The notes: generated from the letters alone by a model not told the origin. A DNA stretch of 64,000 nucleotides from Telopea speciosissima (GCF_018873765.1 NC_057924.1:23307542-23371541); one strand, 5' to 3'; shown: positions 10,798 to 22,365, counted from the stretch's first letter. A program made the numbers and translations.

Positions 10798-11525
10798 TCA
10801 TGTCCAATGGTTCTCAGTTGTGTCTTCAACCTTCTCTGCTTCAAACTCTTCAATGTACGCCTCGACATTCATAACATCAAGGACTGACTCTTCCATGATA
10901 TCAAATTTTGTTGGAACTTCAACATTAACCTCATAGATGTCATTGTTATCATTCAAGGTGTTTTCAACATTAACCTCAACTTCGTGTTTTGGTTCTTTGA
11001 TTGGAGGTTCCTTGTCTTGTTTCTCTTCCATCTTCAAAGCTTCAACGACTTCCACGGTAGCATCCGTTGGAGGTGGAGGGCGGTAGAGAGCAAATGCGGC
11101 TTTAAGCATTTGCTCAAGAGAGGCCATTTGGTCTATTAGTTGTTGCATGCTCTCTTCAGGTGTAAATGTCTTTTGGTGGTAATCCTGTTGTAGGGAGAGC
11201 TTTCTTCGCGTATATTCCGGTAGGTACTTGTTCTTCAACCTGTGCTTCATCTCTTCCCAAGTCCTAGGTTCACACCTTCTAGCCTTTGAGTCTCTTTTCA
11301 TGGAATTTCCACCATTGTTTAGCATAACCATTCAATCGGAAGTGAACAAACCTGACCCTCTACACCTCTGTCGGGTTGTACCAGTCAAAATATTCCTCTA
11401 GAGAAGCCAACCAATCCAGGAGTAGGAGTGGATCCCTTTGCCCAGCAAAGTAAGGAACTTCGGACTTCATCTTCCTTGTATTAACATCAACCCTAGGAGG
11501 TGATGGGCTCTGATTCCAAATAATG
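10798..11525 (-). pseudogene. Ty3/gypsy gag relic
   Basis: On the minus strand the N-terminal part reads DWLASLEEYFDWYNPT, followed after a stop and frame change by RTWEEMKHRLKNKYLPEY in an open frame of 177 codons (10798-11331). That is the core retrotransposon gag signature of plant gypsy elements. The C-terminal half is acidic. No zinc knuckle, protease or RT follows, so only gag remains. On the right (11505-11518) the minus strand has tggaatcagagccc, one base off the usual initiator-Met primer site, placing this gag directly downstream of a degraded LTR. Confidence 0.7.
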
Positions 11526-12230
11526 TAAGACTAAAACCAGAATAGGTCTAATCCCAAGCAGGATCAAATAAAAAAAATCTCCAAAGAACAAGAAAGAAAG
11601 CGATGGGATCCCAAAGAGAACAATGTGATCTCAAAAGAACAAGAATGATGAGATCTCAAAAGATAACCAAAAGAAGTAATCCCACAAAATAATAACCTGT
11701 TGTAGCTGCAATTGGAGTTTAATGATCTTGAAGTTGTAGAATGAAACCTCAAATCAGAAGATCACAAACGATGAAAGAAAAGTAGACTGATCAGCACTTT
11801 TAGGATTTTGAAACTCAAGATTCCTTCCAAGAATCGATGATTGGGAATTGATCCCTGCTGTGGTGATGGATCTTGGACTTTGCAGCAACAAGAAAACTGA
11901 AAAAGATTGAAATGAGCTGCTTGCAAAGAATTTCCAGCAATCTTGAAAAGCTTCTTGAGATCAGCTAGGGCAGAATTAGGGTTTGGTGATAAAAAAACTC
12001 GATGGAAGGGGGATGGGGGAATGGAGTGAAGATAGGTGGGGTTGGCTTTTTACCCAGCTTGGGCATCGCACCCATCCTATCTCAGGATTTTCACAAAGGT
12101 TCAAGCCTATTTTTCATTAATCAAATTCATGTACAAAGCTGGCCTCCCTTACAAACTTATATTGAAGACTCAAAAATAGACTTAAACTCTAAAAAAGAAA
12201 GGCTTAACCCTATCCTTAACTATTAATGTA
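11526..12230 (-). repeat. Probable degraded LTR upstream of the gypsy gag
   Basis: On the plus strand the tract starts tgtaagact right after the primer-binding-like site, the expected position of a 5' LTR read on the minus strand. It has no coding content, contains cctaaaa/gatctcaaaag repeats near 11.62 kb, and has no clear outer terminus. The other LTR was not found. Confidence 0.35.
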
Positions 12231-12352
12231 ACTTAAATTGACTAGGAAAAAGAAAATTGGCATACCCAGTGCACGAGACTCCCGCCACTGCGGGGTCTAG
12301 GGAGGGAGCCTCGTGCACTAAGTACACCCTTTTTTTTTCCTAGTCAATTTAG
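12231..12352. repeat. Near-perfect palindrome built from two Au-SINE tails
   Basis: The left arm (taaattgactaggaaaaa, then cagtgcacgagactcccgcc) and the right arm (gggagcctcgtgcacta, then tttcctagtcaattta) are inverted copies of about 55-60 bp. Each arm holds the Au-SINE 3' signature in opposite orientation, along with its poly-T and flanking host sequence. Because flanking sequence is included, a fold-back duplication is more likely than two separate insertions. Confidence 0.7.
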
Positions 12353-12663
12353 GTTACCTTATTAGTAAACCTAAATTGAAAATAGACTCAAAACATGACC
12401 CTAACTAAACTAATGAAGTAAATCCCATTTTCCTACTTTCTACCCATATTTTAGGCCCATTAAATTTGCCAATTACAAAGTAAACCCATGGGATCAAAAG
12501 CCCAACACATATATAACCCAAGGCTTATTCCACTAAAATAAGTCCTTTAAGTGTCTTATCTACATCACTTGACTAGGCTGAACAAGCTGAACCAATGTCT
12601 CCCCCTTACCATCAATAGATGTATGCTCCCCCTGAATTGGGAGTGTATCAATAACCAAAGGGA

Positions 12664-13662
12664 CTAAAGGAGGCTCTTCCTCAAGACTCTTCCCCTCAAG
12701 AGGTGACGTGAAATACGCCAATATGGTTCAGATTTGTGGAAGGTAACATCCATAGTCACATAGAGGCAGTGTGAGGGAGGGTGATAGCACTTATAATCCT
12801 TTTGGGAGGCCGAGTAGCCAAGGAAAACACATCGAATAGCACGGGTATCAAATTTAGACCGTGAATGAGAGGAGTTATGGGCAAAGCAGACACACCCAAA
12901 TATTTTAGGAGGAATGGGGGAAGCAATAGTGGGGTCTGGGAGAAAAGAAGGAGGTGCCCTAAAATTAAGGACACTAGAGGGAATCCTATTAACAAGATAT
13001 GCAACAGTAAGGACAGTATCTCCCCAATAGGTGTTAGGGACACCAGTGGTAAACAGCAAGGCACGGATCACATCAAGGAGATGATGAATTTTCCATTTGG
13101 GAATGCCATTTTGTTCATGTGTCTTAACACAAGAGATTTAGAAAAGAATACTGTGAGAATCAAGGTACTGCTGAAACATACCATCAATATATTCCGAACC
13201 ACTATCACTTCGAAGGACCTGAACAGTGGCATTGAATTGGGTACGAAGCATTGTGTGGAAGGACTGAAAGCAAGAGAAAGCATCAAATTTATTGTGGAGG
13301 TGTTAAACCCATGTGAGATGAGTGCAATTTTCAATAAAAGTAATTAACCAATGGAAACCATTGCGATCAACAGTCCTAGAAGGACCCCACACATCAGAAT
13401 TAATAATTGAAAAAGGAAAATCACTTTTAATATCACTAATGGGATAAGAGTTTCTCGTGTGTTTAGCAAATTCACCCACATCATAACGGTCCGCGGATGT
13501 TCCTCTGATTGAACCATATTGAATGCTTAGAGTAGGGAATGTGTCACACCCTAGTATTTGAACACAAACTTGGTAATACTCAGGATTTAACCAGTCAAAA
13601 TCATAAACACGCTCCCTCTCCCTCTCCCTTTTAAACGTACCAGCATCATCAGAATGGACCAT
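12664..13662 (-). pseudogene. Copia integrase relic
   Basis: Three frame blocks cover the N-terminal region (13303-13662, with FSIINSDVWGP and WLITFI), a degraded middle (13072-13300) and the C-terminus (12664-13071, with YWGDTVLTVAYLVNRIPSSVLNF and the CVFLGY motif). The GPY-like end and several catalytic surroundings are lost. The N-terminus of the first block is fused to a gag end (PEYYQVCVQILG), showing the internal deletion. Confidence 0.75.
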
Positions 13663-13992
13663 CAGAATTGGGTGATAGAAGTCCAGTTTGTTGCCAAAAA
13701 GTGTTCAGGGCATAATAGTATGCAGTGAGGGAGTTTTCTCTTTGAGTAGTACTATGAACTAACGTTGTATCTCATAGATTTGGGCATAATTCCCTGCCTG
13801 AGGTTTAGTCTGTCTAATTGCGTCCCATAGCTCCTTGGCAGAATTTAGGACAACAAAGTTGGGACTGATAGAGGGCTCCATAGAGTTGAGCAAGAAGGAC
13901 ATATCCAACACATCATTGACTAACTAGTTGCTAGTAGTAGTAGGATCCGTGGGCTTGGGAGTATCTCCTGTGATGAGGCCAGAGAAATTGTG

Positions 13993-14184
13993 TCAACAAA
14001 TTGTTAGAAGATATGCGCGGGACCAAGTAAGGTAGTTCTTGCCATTCAACTTGATAGGGCCAGGTTGAAGAGTATTAGGATGGCTAGGGAGACCAAAACT
14101 ACCAAGTGGGCATACTTCAGTTGTGCTGGTGGAGGGAGCACCAGTGGAGGTAGCAGTAGTATTTTCATCAGCCATGGTATCCAA
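13993..14184 (-). pseudogene. Copia gag N-terminus
   Basis: The frame begins MDTMADENTTATST and contains PGPIKLNGKNYLTWSRAYLL, which is the N-terminal gag motif of copia elements (membrane- or nucleic-acid-binding gag domain). It ends in a stop. The matching gag core continues in other frames to about 13.6 kb. Confidence 0.65.
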
Positions 14185-14229
14185 AAATGTAGGAATACCT
14201 CAAAGAAGAACACCAACACCCATTGAAAC

Positions 14230-14800
14230 CAAACAAGCAATCAAGAGATATTATGGTGGAGTCGGGCGGCTACAGTGTCAGCGGCAGGGAGGCTGGTGGT
14301 GAGGCAAGGAGACCAGCTGTGTCGTGCATCGCCGGCGACGGGGAGGCCGACGCCAAGGGGCAACAACCAGGTGGGTTGCGGCGCCGGTGGTGGAGAGGCC
14401 GATGGTGAGGTGCGGCGACCAGGTGGGTCGCAGTGGAGAAAGGCAGCGACAGCGTTGGCGGTGGAGAGGCCGGAGGTGAAGCGCAACGAACAGGCGGGTC
14501 ACGGCGGAGACAGGCAGTGATAGCACCGGAATTGGTGGCCGGTGGGAAGGCGCAACGACCAGGTGGGTCCTGGCCAACGAAGGCAGCGTCAGCAATCCAG
14601 AGGCAGAGAGACCGGCGTTTAAGTGCAGTGACCAAATAGGTCACGACAAGAGAAGGCAGCAGCAACGCAGGGAGGCGACCAGGTGGGTTGCAACTAGATG
14701 GCAGCAGGAGAGGGAGGCGACCAAGGGGTCGCAACAGAGCAGTAGTGGAGAAGCTTGTGGAGAGGCACATCAACTAAAGGAGTCACGATGGGAGAAGAGG
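14230..14800 (-). repeat. GC-rich degenerate tandem repeat in the copia leader
   Basis: A core word close to cgaccaggtgggtcgc recurs about eight times, near 14310, 14365, 14428, 14490, 14557, 14630, 14685 and 14725, at 55-70 bp spacing. Each is followed by gaaggcagcgacag-like and gtggagaggccgg-like words. The block lies between the primer-binding site and gag of the minus-strand copia element. The long overlapping frames on both strands here reflect composition only. Confidence 0.75.
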
Positions 14801-14992
14801 CAACGGCAAGGCGGTGTACCCTATTCACCGGAGAAGATGATGGGCATGGTGAGGAGGCGCAATGGTTAGTAGGTTGGTGATGCATGGTTCGGGTCTAGTC
14901 TACCATGCTAGACGAGGATGCTAGGGCCCCCACAAGCAGCGACGGTGGTTGAAGTGAACAAAATTTCTAGGGTTTCGGGCTCTGATACCAAG

Positions 14993-15690
14993 TTCAGAAT
15001 CAGAGGTTTAGGGAATGATTTGACTTGTCATTAATGACAGAGGTCCTCTTTATTTGTAATGAGATTACAACCCTAAAATGGCAAAAAGGTAAAAATAAAT
15101 AAAACCCTAAAAGTAAGATGTTGATAACTTAACCACACGGATCTCAACCATATACTTTCTAAAACTGAAAATAGAAACTAAACTATGGCAGCATTTAATA
15201 TTGTAGTCCAACTGTCCCTATGGGTCCCACACCACTGTTTGCGTGAACAGTTACTTTTTCTGAATTCTATTTTCGTCATCAGCATTCAAAGGGAATATTC
15301 AGTCCTACTTGTAATAGGACTTCGACTAACAGTCAATAGACTAGAAAATTGAAAACAGAATTGGAAAGGGAAAATTATCAATAGAACAATTCTAAAATCA
15401 GAAACATGATCAGCATTATAAGACCATCAAAATCAAACAATTCTTGTAAGAGTAGGATTTGCTCATCGTACTTTGTTCTCCTTTTTATACTTAATATATT
15501 TTACATATTGTTTATTTATAGCGTTTTATGCTTTAAAACTGTATTTTGCATGCATCCTTTGCATTCCTATGCGTTTCTTGACCATTTTTTTGTATCCTAG
15601 TGTATCTTGCGTCTCTCTAATACGATTTGATACATCTCTTAAAATCACCTTCTGATATGGTACCCGATACCGATACTTAAATCCTTGGGC
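14993..15690. other. Probable LTR remnant and unassigned AT-rich DNA
   Basis: Directly right of the copia primer site, where the 5' LTR should be, the sequence has a tgacttgtcattaatgacag palindrome and an aaaaccctaaaa stretch but no clear outer end. From 15.4 kb on, T-rich DNA with short frames shows nothing recognisable. Confidence 0.35.
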
Positions 15691-15694
15691 CGAA

Positions 15695-15875
15695 CACATA
15701 TATAACCCAACTCAAACAAAACAAAGCATCGATAAAAGACAAAGACTAACTAAACTAGTAACAACCCATATTGGACCAAAAACACTTGTCCGGCCGGTTC
15801 CGTCTGGGTTTGTGTCTCAAAACCCGGTCATATTGGTCCATTCAGTCGAGTGCTACAGTGCTACTGAATCACAAC
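15695..15875. repeat. Second copy of the 9.74-9.90 kb repeat
   Basis: It shares ccaactcaaacaaaac, gactaactaaact, attggaccaaaaacac, ggccggttccgtctgggttt and gtcatattggtcca with the first copy in the same order and orientation. Confidence 0.55.
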
Positions 15876-15904
15876 ACATAAATAAAACAAATGTAGCTAA
15901 GATG

Positions 15905-16262
15905 AGATGTTAAGATGGATGAGTGGAAAAACTGCAAAAGATAAATGAGAAGCAAAAAAATAAAAATAAAAATTAATGACTAAGGAGTAGCTCTCATAGA
16001 AGCTAAATTGAATGAGAGACGTTTGATGTGGGATGGACATTTACGATGGAGGTCTTTGAGGGCATTGGCATGGAGGAGTGATATGATTCAGATTAGAGAA
16101 CCTACAAGAGTGAGGGATTGACCCAAAATCATTGGGAAGAAGTAGTGAGAAAAGTTATGAAGAGATTTGAGCTGGCTACAAATATGGCCTCAAATAGAGT
16201 TGAGGATCCATGTACCCGACCCCATTTGGTTTGGCAGAAGGCTTAGTTGATTTGAGTTGAGG
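15905..16262 (+). pseudogene. RTE LINE 3' end, plus strand
   Basis: Frames read EML/MLRWMSGKT-like at the start. Later pieces include VVRKVMKRFELATNMASNRVEDP, corresponding to the VVRxDM..L..DMALDRAEW end of plant RTE proteins, and then the terminal gatccatgt.cccgaccccattt wording typical of the 3' end. Several frameshifts break it. Confidence 0.65.
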
Positions 16263-16264
16263 TA

Positions 16265-16610
16265 CACCAAAAACTACTCAGCCTTATCCCAACTAATGTG
16301 GTTGCCTACATGGATCCTTTCCCTCCAATCAGCTCTATTCGAGGTAATTTTTGATACAAGGCCTAATCTATGCATGCCTTTCCTCACCACTTCTCCTAAA
16401 GTCATTTTAGGTCTACCCCTTGTCCTTTTAGTTCCTTAAATCTGAATCAAATCACTCCTCCGTACTGGAGCATCCAATGGCCGAAGCTGAACATGGCCCT
16501 GCCATCTCAACGACTTTCTCGTAACTTATTGTGTATCGGAGCTACTCCCATATTAGCTGTAATATGATCATTCCTAACTTTATCCTTACTAATTTTTAGG
16601 TATTATTCTT
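16265..16610 (-). pseudogene. RTE LINE 3' end, minus strand (tail-to-tail with the previous one)
   Basis: Read leftwards from about 16600, the frame gives KVRNDHITANMGVAPI and HNKLRESR, then a degraded middle, then NRADWRERIHVG-like wording and ggatccatgtaggc at about 16310. This is the same C-terminal RTE block as at 15905-16262 but in the opposite direction, with the 3' ends nearly touching. Confidence 0.65.
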
Positions 16611-17040
16611 ATTTTGAACTAGTTCTACCAAAAGTGACATTCCTTTTATAATTGCATTTGCCATTGTTGCAGGAAACAAGCTTTTATGAATCCTAATTTA
16701 ATTCTATCTATAGCGTGGACTAGCCAAATAATATGATGTATCTAGTGATAATTAACTAATTAATTCACCAATAATTGGTTCAGTATTTTAATTTTTATTT
16801 GATAGATTTCAACATTTTGCTTTATGTGAATTGAGAAATAGTGCATTTTTGTTGGTCAACAAAGTCTGTGCTTGTCCGCCATTGGTTTTTTTTCTGTTGA
16901 TCAATATGTTGTGCAGTTTCTAACACTCTGCTTATGTTTTGCAGTTAAATTAATTGCAGTTTTATTGAACTAAGTGGCATCTTAATTAAAAGTGCTTCTT
17001 CTGGACTTTTTTGCGATTTGGGGACTAAATTCATTGAAGA
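16611..17040 (+). promoter_or_regulatory. Upstream region of the ceramidase ATG
   Basis: AT-rich DNA with T-runs. A splice-acceptor-like tgttttgcag occurs at about 16944 (with attgcag at about 16960), about 80-100 bp before the ATG. This suggests the ATG exon starts with a short 5' UTR and that a leader intron precedes it. There is no obvious TATA box at the right distance, which fits a transcription start further upstream. Confidence 0.35.
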
Positions 17041-20017
17041 ATGGCAGATATGTCAAGTTTCTGGGGTCCTGTCACATCGACCACAGAGTGGTGTGAGAAG
17101 AATTATGTTTATTCTTCTTATATTGCCGAATTTTTTAACACCATGTCAAATGTCCCTTCCATTATCTTGGCACTAATTGGGCTTATAAATTCGTTGAGAC
17201 AACGGTTTGAGAAGAGATTTAGTATTCTTCACATATCCAACATGATACTTGCCATTGGTAGTATGCTATTCCATGCCACATTACAAAATGTGTATGTATA
17301 CTTCCTTGACTGGTCTTTATTGTTACTTTCATTCAAAGCATTTTTAGTGATGTCTTTATTCATGTGAAATGTAGATAGAGTATCATCCATTCATTCATAT
17401 GAATTCAAAATTTTCTTTTTTTGGTGTTATCCATATCCCATCTTATTTATTTTGTTGCTTGTGATTTATTCCATCTTCTATTAAAAGTCTAAGTTGGATT
17501 CCCTATTTGAATGGAAAAATCAATTCTCTTCTTTGGCTCGTCTATGAATTTTTATTGGAAGTTCCTTGTCCTTAAAGCTTGTTTTTCACAATAAGTTTTG
17601 GATTGCAATTCAATAGAACAATGGTGAAAAGTACTGGATATATGGTACAGGTAAAATGAGAAGAAAATACAGTTGAAAGTGATGGTATACAATAGAGCGT
17701 GATTACAGACCTAGGTTTCCTGTTGATGGCTCCCAACAGGGAAGAACAATTTTTATGCCAAAAACAGAGAAAAATATTATGTCTGCTGGCACTTGTATTT
17801 GTAGATCCACCTCCAGTGACATAAGCAAAGGGGTCACATGCCAGAATGACCGACTTAAAACACAATTAACATAAATTGATCCAAAATACAACTTACAACA
17901 ACTAGGCGTGATCCAGAACCCAACTTAAGACCCACATACAAGTTTTATTGATGCTGTATTAAACTATCGTGATAGTAAAGTAATACGAATAAATGAATAA
18001 ATAGCCAAACCTATGGGTAAATTAATTACCCTCAATGTTTATTTTGCCCAGTTACCTTTTTTACTGATGTAATTAACTGGTACCATATGCACTGAAGTGG
18101 GACCACAGCTAAGTTTGCATATTTGGTACTTTGGATTTGGTTCCCAGACAGGGATAACTGGTCCATCCAAGAGATGCTTAATCCATTAATATACGTCCAT
18201 TACCATACAAGATGTGAAACCTTATTGTATTTTGTGAAAGGTAAAAAAGACATGAACTGGGGGTATAGAAGGAGTTGGGAGTTTGGGCCCCCTGATTTCT
18301 GCCACACGGCATGTGAAGGGGGCAAATTGAACCCATTGAATGCAAAGAGGGAACCATGTGTCAGTTACAATTCAACTTTGGGATTTAATTCCATCGAATG
18401 TTCCACCATGTATTGCACATGTGTTGTATTTTAGAATATTTAAAATCATTGTGGATGAGTGGTTTTCAACTTCTACTTATCTTATTTTTACATATCCCAG
18501 TTTCTGTGTGGGTTAAAATTTGGCACATTGACAGGGGAGGCTTGAGCTTGCCTCTCATTGAAACTTAGGCCATCATCCTGGTATGTGGCGGATGTTGCTC
18601 CTATGTTGAGATGAGGTGTGGTACAGGTTCTGGACGTATCACAGCTGTGGTATTTTCTGTTAGATATATACCCCCGCTGTTCCTTCGAGCATTTAAATGA
18701 TTGTCATTAATGCTTGAATGTCCAACTTTTTCTAAATTATTTTTCGAGTTTGTTCTCATTTCCCACACAGATTCCTTGTTTGCATTAGTTTGATGATGGG
18801 TAAAATGGGAAAGCTTCATACTTCAAATTCTTGAAATGGACTTGCATTTTGGAAGAGCTAAAATGCCTAAAGTGGACCATCTTTTGAGGAATGGATTATA
18901 AGATAATTTCATATTTATATGCATGTGTAATAGTTATTTTGGTAAGTTAATTGCCAAAGAATTACCTAGTTTTTGCAAGAATTAAATTTACTTGAGAGGA
19001 ACCACCCTTTCAGGTAAGTTCTCCAGCTGTTGATAGTGGGGATCTGGGATCGAATTCAGCCTCATGTAGGGGGTTTGTTCTGGGGTACGAGTTAAACTCC
19101 CCCCCCCCACAACCAAAAAAAAAAAAAAAAAGAGGTTTACCCAAACTTCAGAAAAGTTAGCAAGTACTAATATTAAAAAATAGATTGGTTGTTAATTGTT
19201 ATGATAGAATCACAATGGGTTGCTTCTTCAAATGATTCTGAAAGTACAATTGGAAATTGGAATGATTAAATTAAGATGTTACCCATATGTTGAAGGTCAG
19301 TATAGTTAGTGCAGGGTTCTAACTCATGTTGCACATGAATGTTGTAGACGGTGCATGTGTAATTCTAGCTGTGCTTTATGTAATCGCCTCACTTTCTGTT
19401 TTGGTTAGTCTCGACAGCAATACTCATAATTGTATGACTAAACCATTCTTGTTAGATGATTATTTTGTCACACTTGAAGATGACTTTTGGAATCTATTAG
19501 CAGACAACAGCAAAGTGATGAAACTCCAATGGTCTGGGAAATGCTTCTTTACATCTACATCCTTTACTCTCCGGATTGGCACTACAGGAGTACAATGCCC
19601 ACCTTTCTATTTCTCTATGGTGCTGTCTTTGCCATTGTTCATTCACAGTTCCGGTTTGTCCTTGGCTTCAAGGTGCATTATGTGATCCTCTGCCTCATCT
19701 GCACCCCCCGGATGTACAAGTATTATATTTACACTGAAGATGTGGCTGCTAGGAGGCTTGCCAAGCTCTACGTTGGAACTCTATTTCTGGGCAGTATTTG
19801 TTGGTTGTGCGATCGGTTGTTCTGCAAGAAAATATCCCACTGGTACTTTAATCCACAAGGCCACGCATTGTGGCATGTTTTTATGGGATTCAACTCCTAC
19901 TTTGCCAACACATTTTTGATGTTCTGTCGTGCTCAGCAACGGGGATGGGCTCCGAGGGTCGTCTACTTCTTGGGGTTCTTTCCTTATGTTAAGATCCAGA
20001 AGCCGAAGACCCAGTGA
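17041..20017 (+). CDS. ACER: Alkaline ceramidase (two exons)
   Basis: Exon 1 is 17041-17291 and exon 2 is 19504-20017. The 5' site g|gtatgt and the 3' site cag|a restore the conserved VQQQSDETP reading, giving 254 aa, the usual length of plant alkaline ceramidases. The enzyme hydrolyses (phyto)ceramides to a sphingoid base and a fatty acid. The family is a seven-pass ER/Golgi membrane protein with a Zn site. The expected residues are present: Ser74, His78 and Asp89 around SMLFHATL and SDETP, and His204 and His208 in GHALWH. The N-terminus MADMSSFWGPVTSTTEWCE and the C-terminus YVKIQKPKTQ are typical of the plant family. No lesion is seen, so the gene looks functional. The symbol follows the family name. 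Confidence 0.95.
17292..19503 (+). other. Ceramidase intron (2.2 kb)
   Basis: A GT-AG intron without a long coding frame. Near 19020-19135 a box-B-like gggatcgaattc is followed by a C-run and an A-run, resembling a truncated SINE. The frames at 18123-18434 and 19326-19685 are not recognisable as proteins, and the latter overlaps exon 2 in the wrong frame. Confidence 0.8.
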
Positions 20018-22365
20018 AAGTTGGTCATGAAGAATAGCTTCTCGTTTTTTGGTTGTACTTTCGATTTCCAAAGGTGAGCAAAAGTATGCTAGCAGTCACA
20101 GTTCCAGTTTCGTTCTTCTAAGTGGTTGTAAATGGTGATCAAAAACTGGTGATTGATCAGGGTCTCATTAAAGTCCTCTTAAAGTGTAAACCTAATGTGT
20201 GCTTGCAGTGTACCATATTTGTATGCATTTTTGTCTGACAAGGAAGAGATCAGGAGGATCTTGGTAGGTCCTTCTGTCTTGGACATTTAATTTCTTTTTC
20301 CAGTTCTTTAGAAATAGTACAAAGTCAGATAATTTGTTATTGATCATAGAAAATTGTTTGTCACTTGGAATCTTGATCCAAATGTTTGGAGAGTTTGCAT
20401 AGAACTTGACTCAGCCTCATTTTGTTTGTTTCATTTCTTTCTCCCCCTCCCCTTGCTTCTCTTTTTATTGAAAATGGACATGGAATCCTTGTTACAGTAT
20501 TGTGGCTTTTGCTTTTGCTTTCGCAGCTTAATTCACGGTTCCTACGTACGCTAAAGGAGTCGCAACCATCACATAGTTTAACAATGTTTCGGTGTTTGGA
20601 CGTTCCAACCAACTTTTTGCATCTTATAACATGTGGAGTTTGATTGTATGAATGTAATACCCAACTTTGAATAGAAACAACACTTTTGCATCACCCCATG
20701 TAATTAGCCTGATAATGTGAATTGGGAGAATTAAGGTATGTAATGGCTCTAGCAAACCTATATGTGTAAATGTACATGTAACATTTATTAGGTGGTGGGG
20801 TGGGAAGGCCACAACAAGGGAATTTATGATATCTTTTAAATCCATAAAAAAAAATGGGGAAGAATGTTGCCGGGTCGTGTGGCCCCTGCATCTTTGGGGG
20901 TTGGGGGGGGGGGGGGGGCGCACGCAAGGTATTGATCCTGGCGATTTTCAGTTGTAGGGGTGGGGCGGTCATTTCATGTCTCTCCCCGTTCTACTCTTAC
21001 TCCCTTCAAAGCCATCTCCTGCAACTTCCTGCTCCCCTCCCTGCCATTCCCCTGCAACTCTTTGCCCCACTTTTCCCACCTCCATCCCCCTGCAACTACC
21101 AGTAGCACCTCCTCTATCCGCCACTTCTTGACCCCACCCCACCTCTGCGACCACATCAGGAAAACTTCTAAGCTTGAGAGGACAAAGTTTGTCCAAGTGT
21201 ACCAGCCCATTGTCCCTGAAATTTCCTTAGTGCAGATTATGATTAACAGAACAGAGACGATTGAAGTTGAGACTTTGATTCAGATGGAGCCTTAGAGATA
21301 TCTGGTCCTCAAAATATTGGCTGCATACTAAGAAATCAATGGTGGACATAAACTGAAAAATAGTAGAGCAGCAGTGAAATTTGTAGAGATGCGTTGAAGG
21401 GGATGGTGAAAGACACAGATGAGAAGGGAAGAGACGATATTGTCTTCAAGGCAAGCGATTGAGGCCATTCTCTTGATCACTACTGAAAAATTCCAAATCT
21501 TTCTGTTCCAATGATTCCTTGGAATTCGATGACCTACATCAGATTCAGGGGGGGGGATGTAACCGATCCAATCGCTGATAGATGGCGGCCTGATATTTTT
21601 GAATTTTAAAAGGTAATTTTGAATTTTGAAAGGCCACCATCCACCAACCAATGGATCGATATTAATTCCACATCGTGGCCTGTGGGCTGAGCGTAGCACA
21701 ATGGCAGCTCAAACCCAGACCGCAGAGGATCCAAATCTGCTATGAAATATTTCATCCTTTCCATTTGTTCACAAATACCCTCCTAGGTTTTATCATTTTC
21801 CAAAAGATCGTTTTAGATTCCATTTCTTTGGCTGTGAACCTGATGGAACCCTGTGAATCGTGTATTCTTAATGGAAAAAAATGTGAGTGAAAGTTCCCAT
21901 TGAATCAAATTTGATCCCCGAATCTAAGAAATAACACTGTAACAGGAACATTTCTCCAATCCAGGTAGCAGTCCGGGCTCCTGAATACCGCTTAGCAGTT
22001 TTTAATAGAGTCCACGCGTCAAGCAAAGGGAAAGTAAAACCTAAATTCCGGATTCAACAGTTTTAATCATATATGTACTGAGCGGATGATCCACGTAAGC
22101 TCTCTGAAGTCTGAACTATTCAAAGAGAAGGATCAGGTCTTCCCTTAAAAATTTGCTTTCACCAGAACTGCCAAATCTTGTAGAACTAACTAACAAACTT
22201 TGTTACTTGGAATCCTCTCATCGTCTTTGCCGATTTTATTGCGACAGTAAACGTAGGCCATTTAAAAACCCAAGGAGATTAGGGCCATTAGGCCCCAAAA
22301 AGTGATAGTTGCCTAGTTTATTGCTTCACCCAGACTGAAAGCTAACCCCCATACCAATTGCTAAG
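20018..22365. other. Intergenic DNA between ceramidase and protease 1
   Basis: The first few hundred bp are probably ceramidase 3' UTR. A 16-bp G-run lies at 20903-20918, next to a C-rich segment (20990-21150) whose frames are proline/serine-rich by composition. I recognise no gene or complete transposon here. Confidence 0.5.

Larger units (their letters stand above)
12550..14992 (-). mobile_element. Ty1/copia deletion derivative (minus strand)
   Basis: Reading leftwards from 14990, the element starts with a primer-binding site (tggtatcagagccc complement at 14977-14990). A long repetitive leader follows (14230-14890), then gag (start near 14184, with KLNGKNYLTWSRAY), then the gag core LWDAIRQT (about 13.8 kb). 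There is then a sudden jump to integrase (INSDVWGPSRT at about 13.38 kb), and the integrase C-terminus (CVFLGYSASQKDYKCYHP) ends at 12664. The zinc knuckle, the protease and the whole RT-RNase H region are missing. Stops occur throughout. Confidence 0.7.

Noticed and set aside
10798..11331. A free-standing host protein of 177 residues
   Set aside because: The WEEMKHRLKNKYLPEY signature and the upstream EEYFDWYNPT piece identify it as gypsy gag.
14241..14885. Several overlapping proline/arginine-rich frames of 60-167 codons on both strands
   Set aside because: They arise from the GC-rich tandem repeat in the copia leader. They overlap in several frames, have no domains and lack gene context.
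19326..19685. 119-codon frame overlapping ceramidase exon 2
   Set aside because: Wrong frame over the conserved exon. The first part is intron.
20960..21295. 111-codon plus-strand frame near the G-run
   Set aside because: C-rich composition gives a proline/serine-rich reading with no recognisable domain. No promoter or splice context supports a gene.
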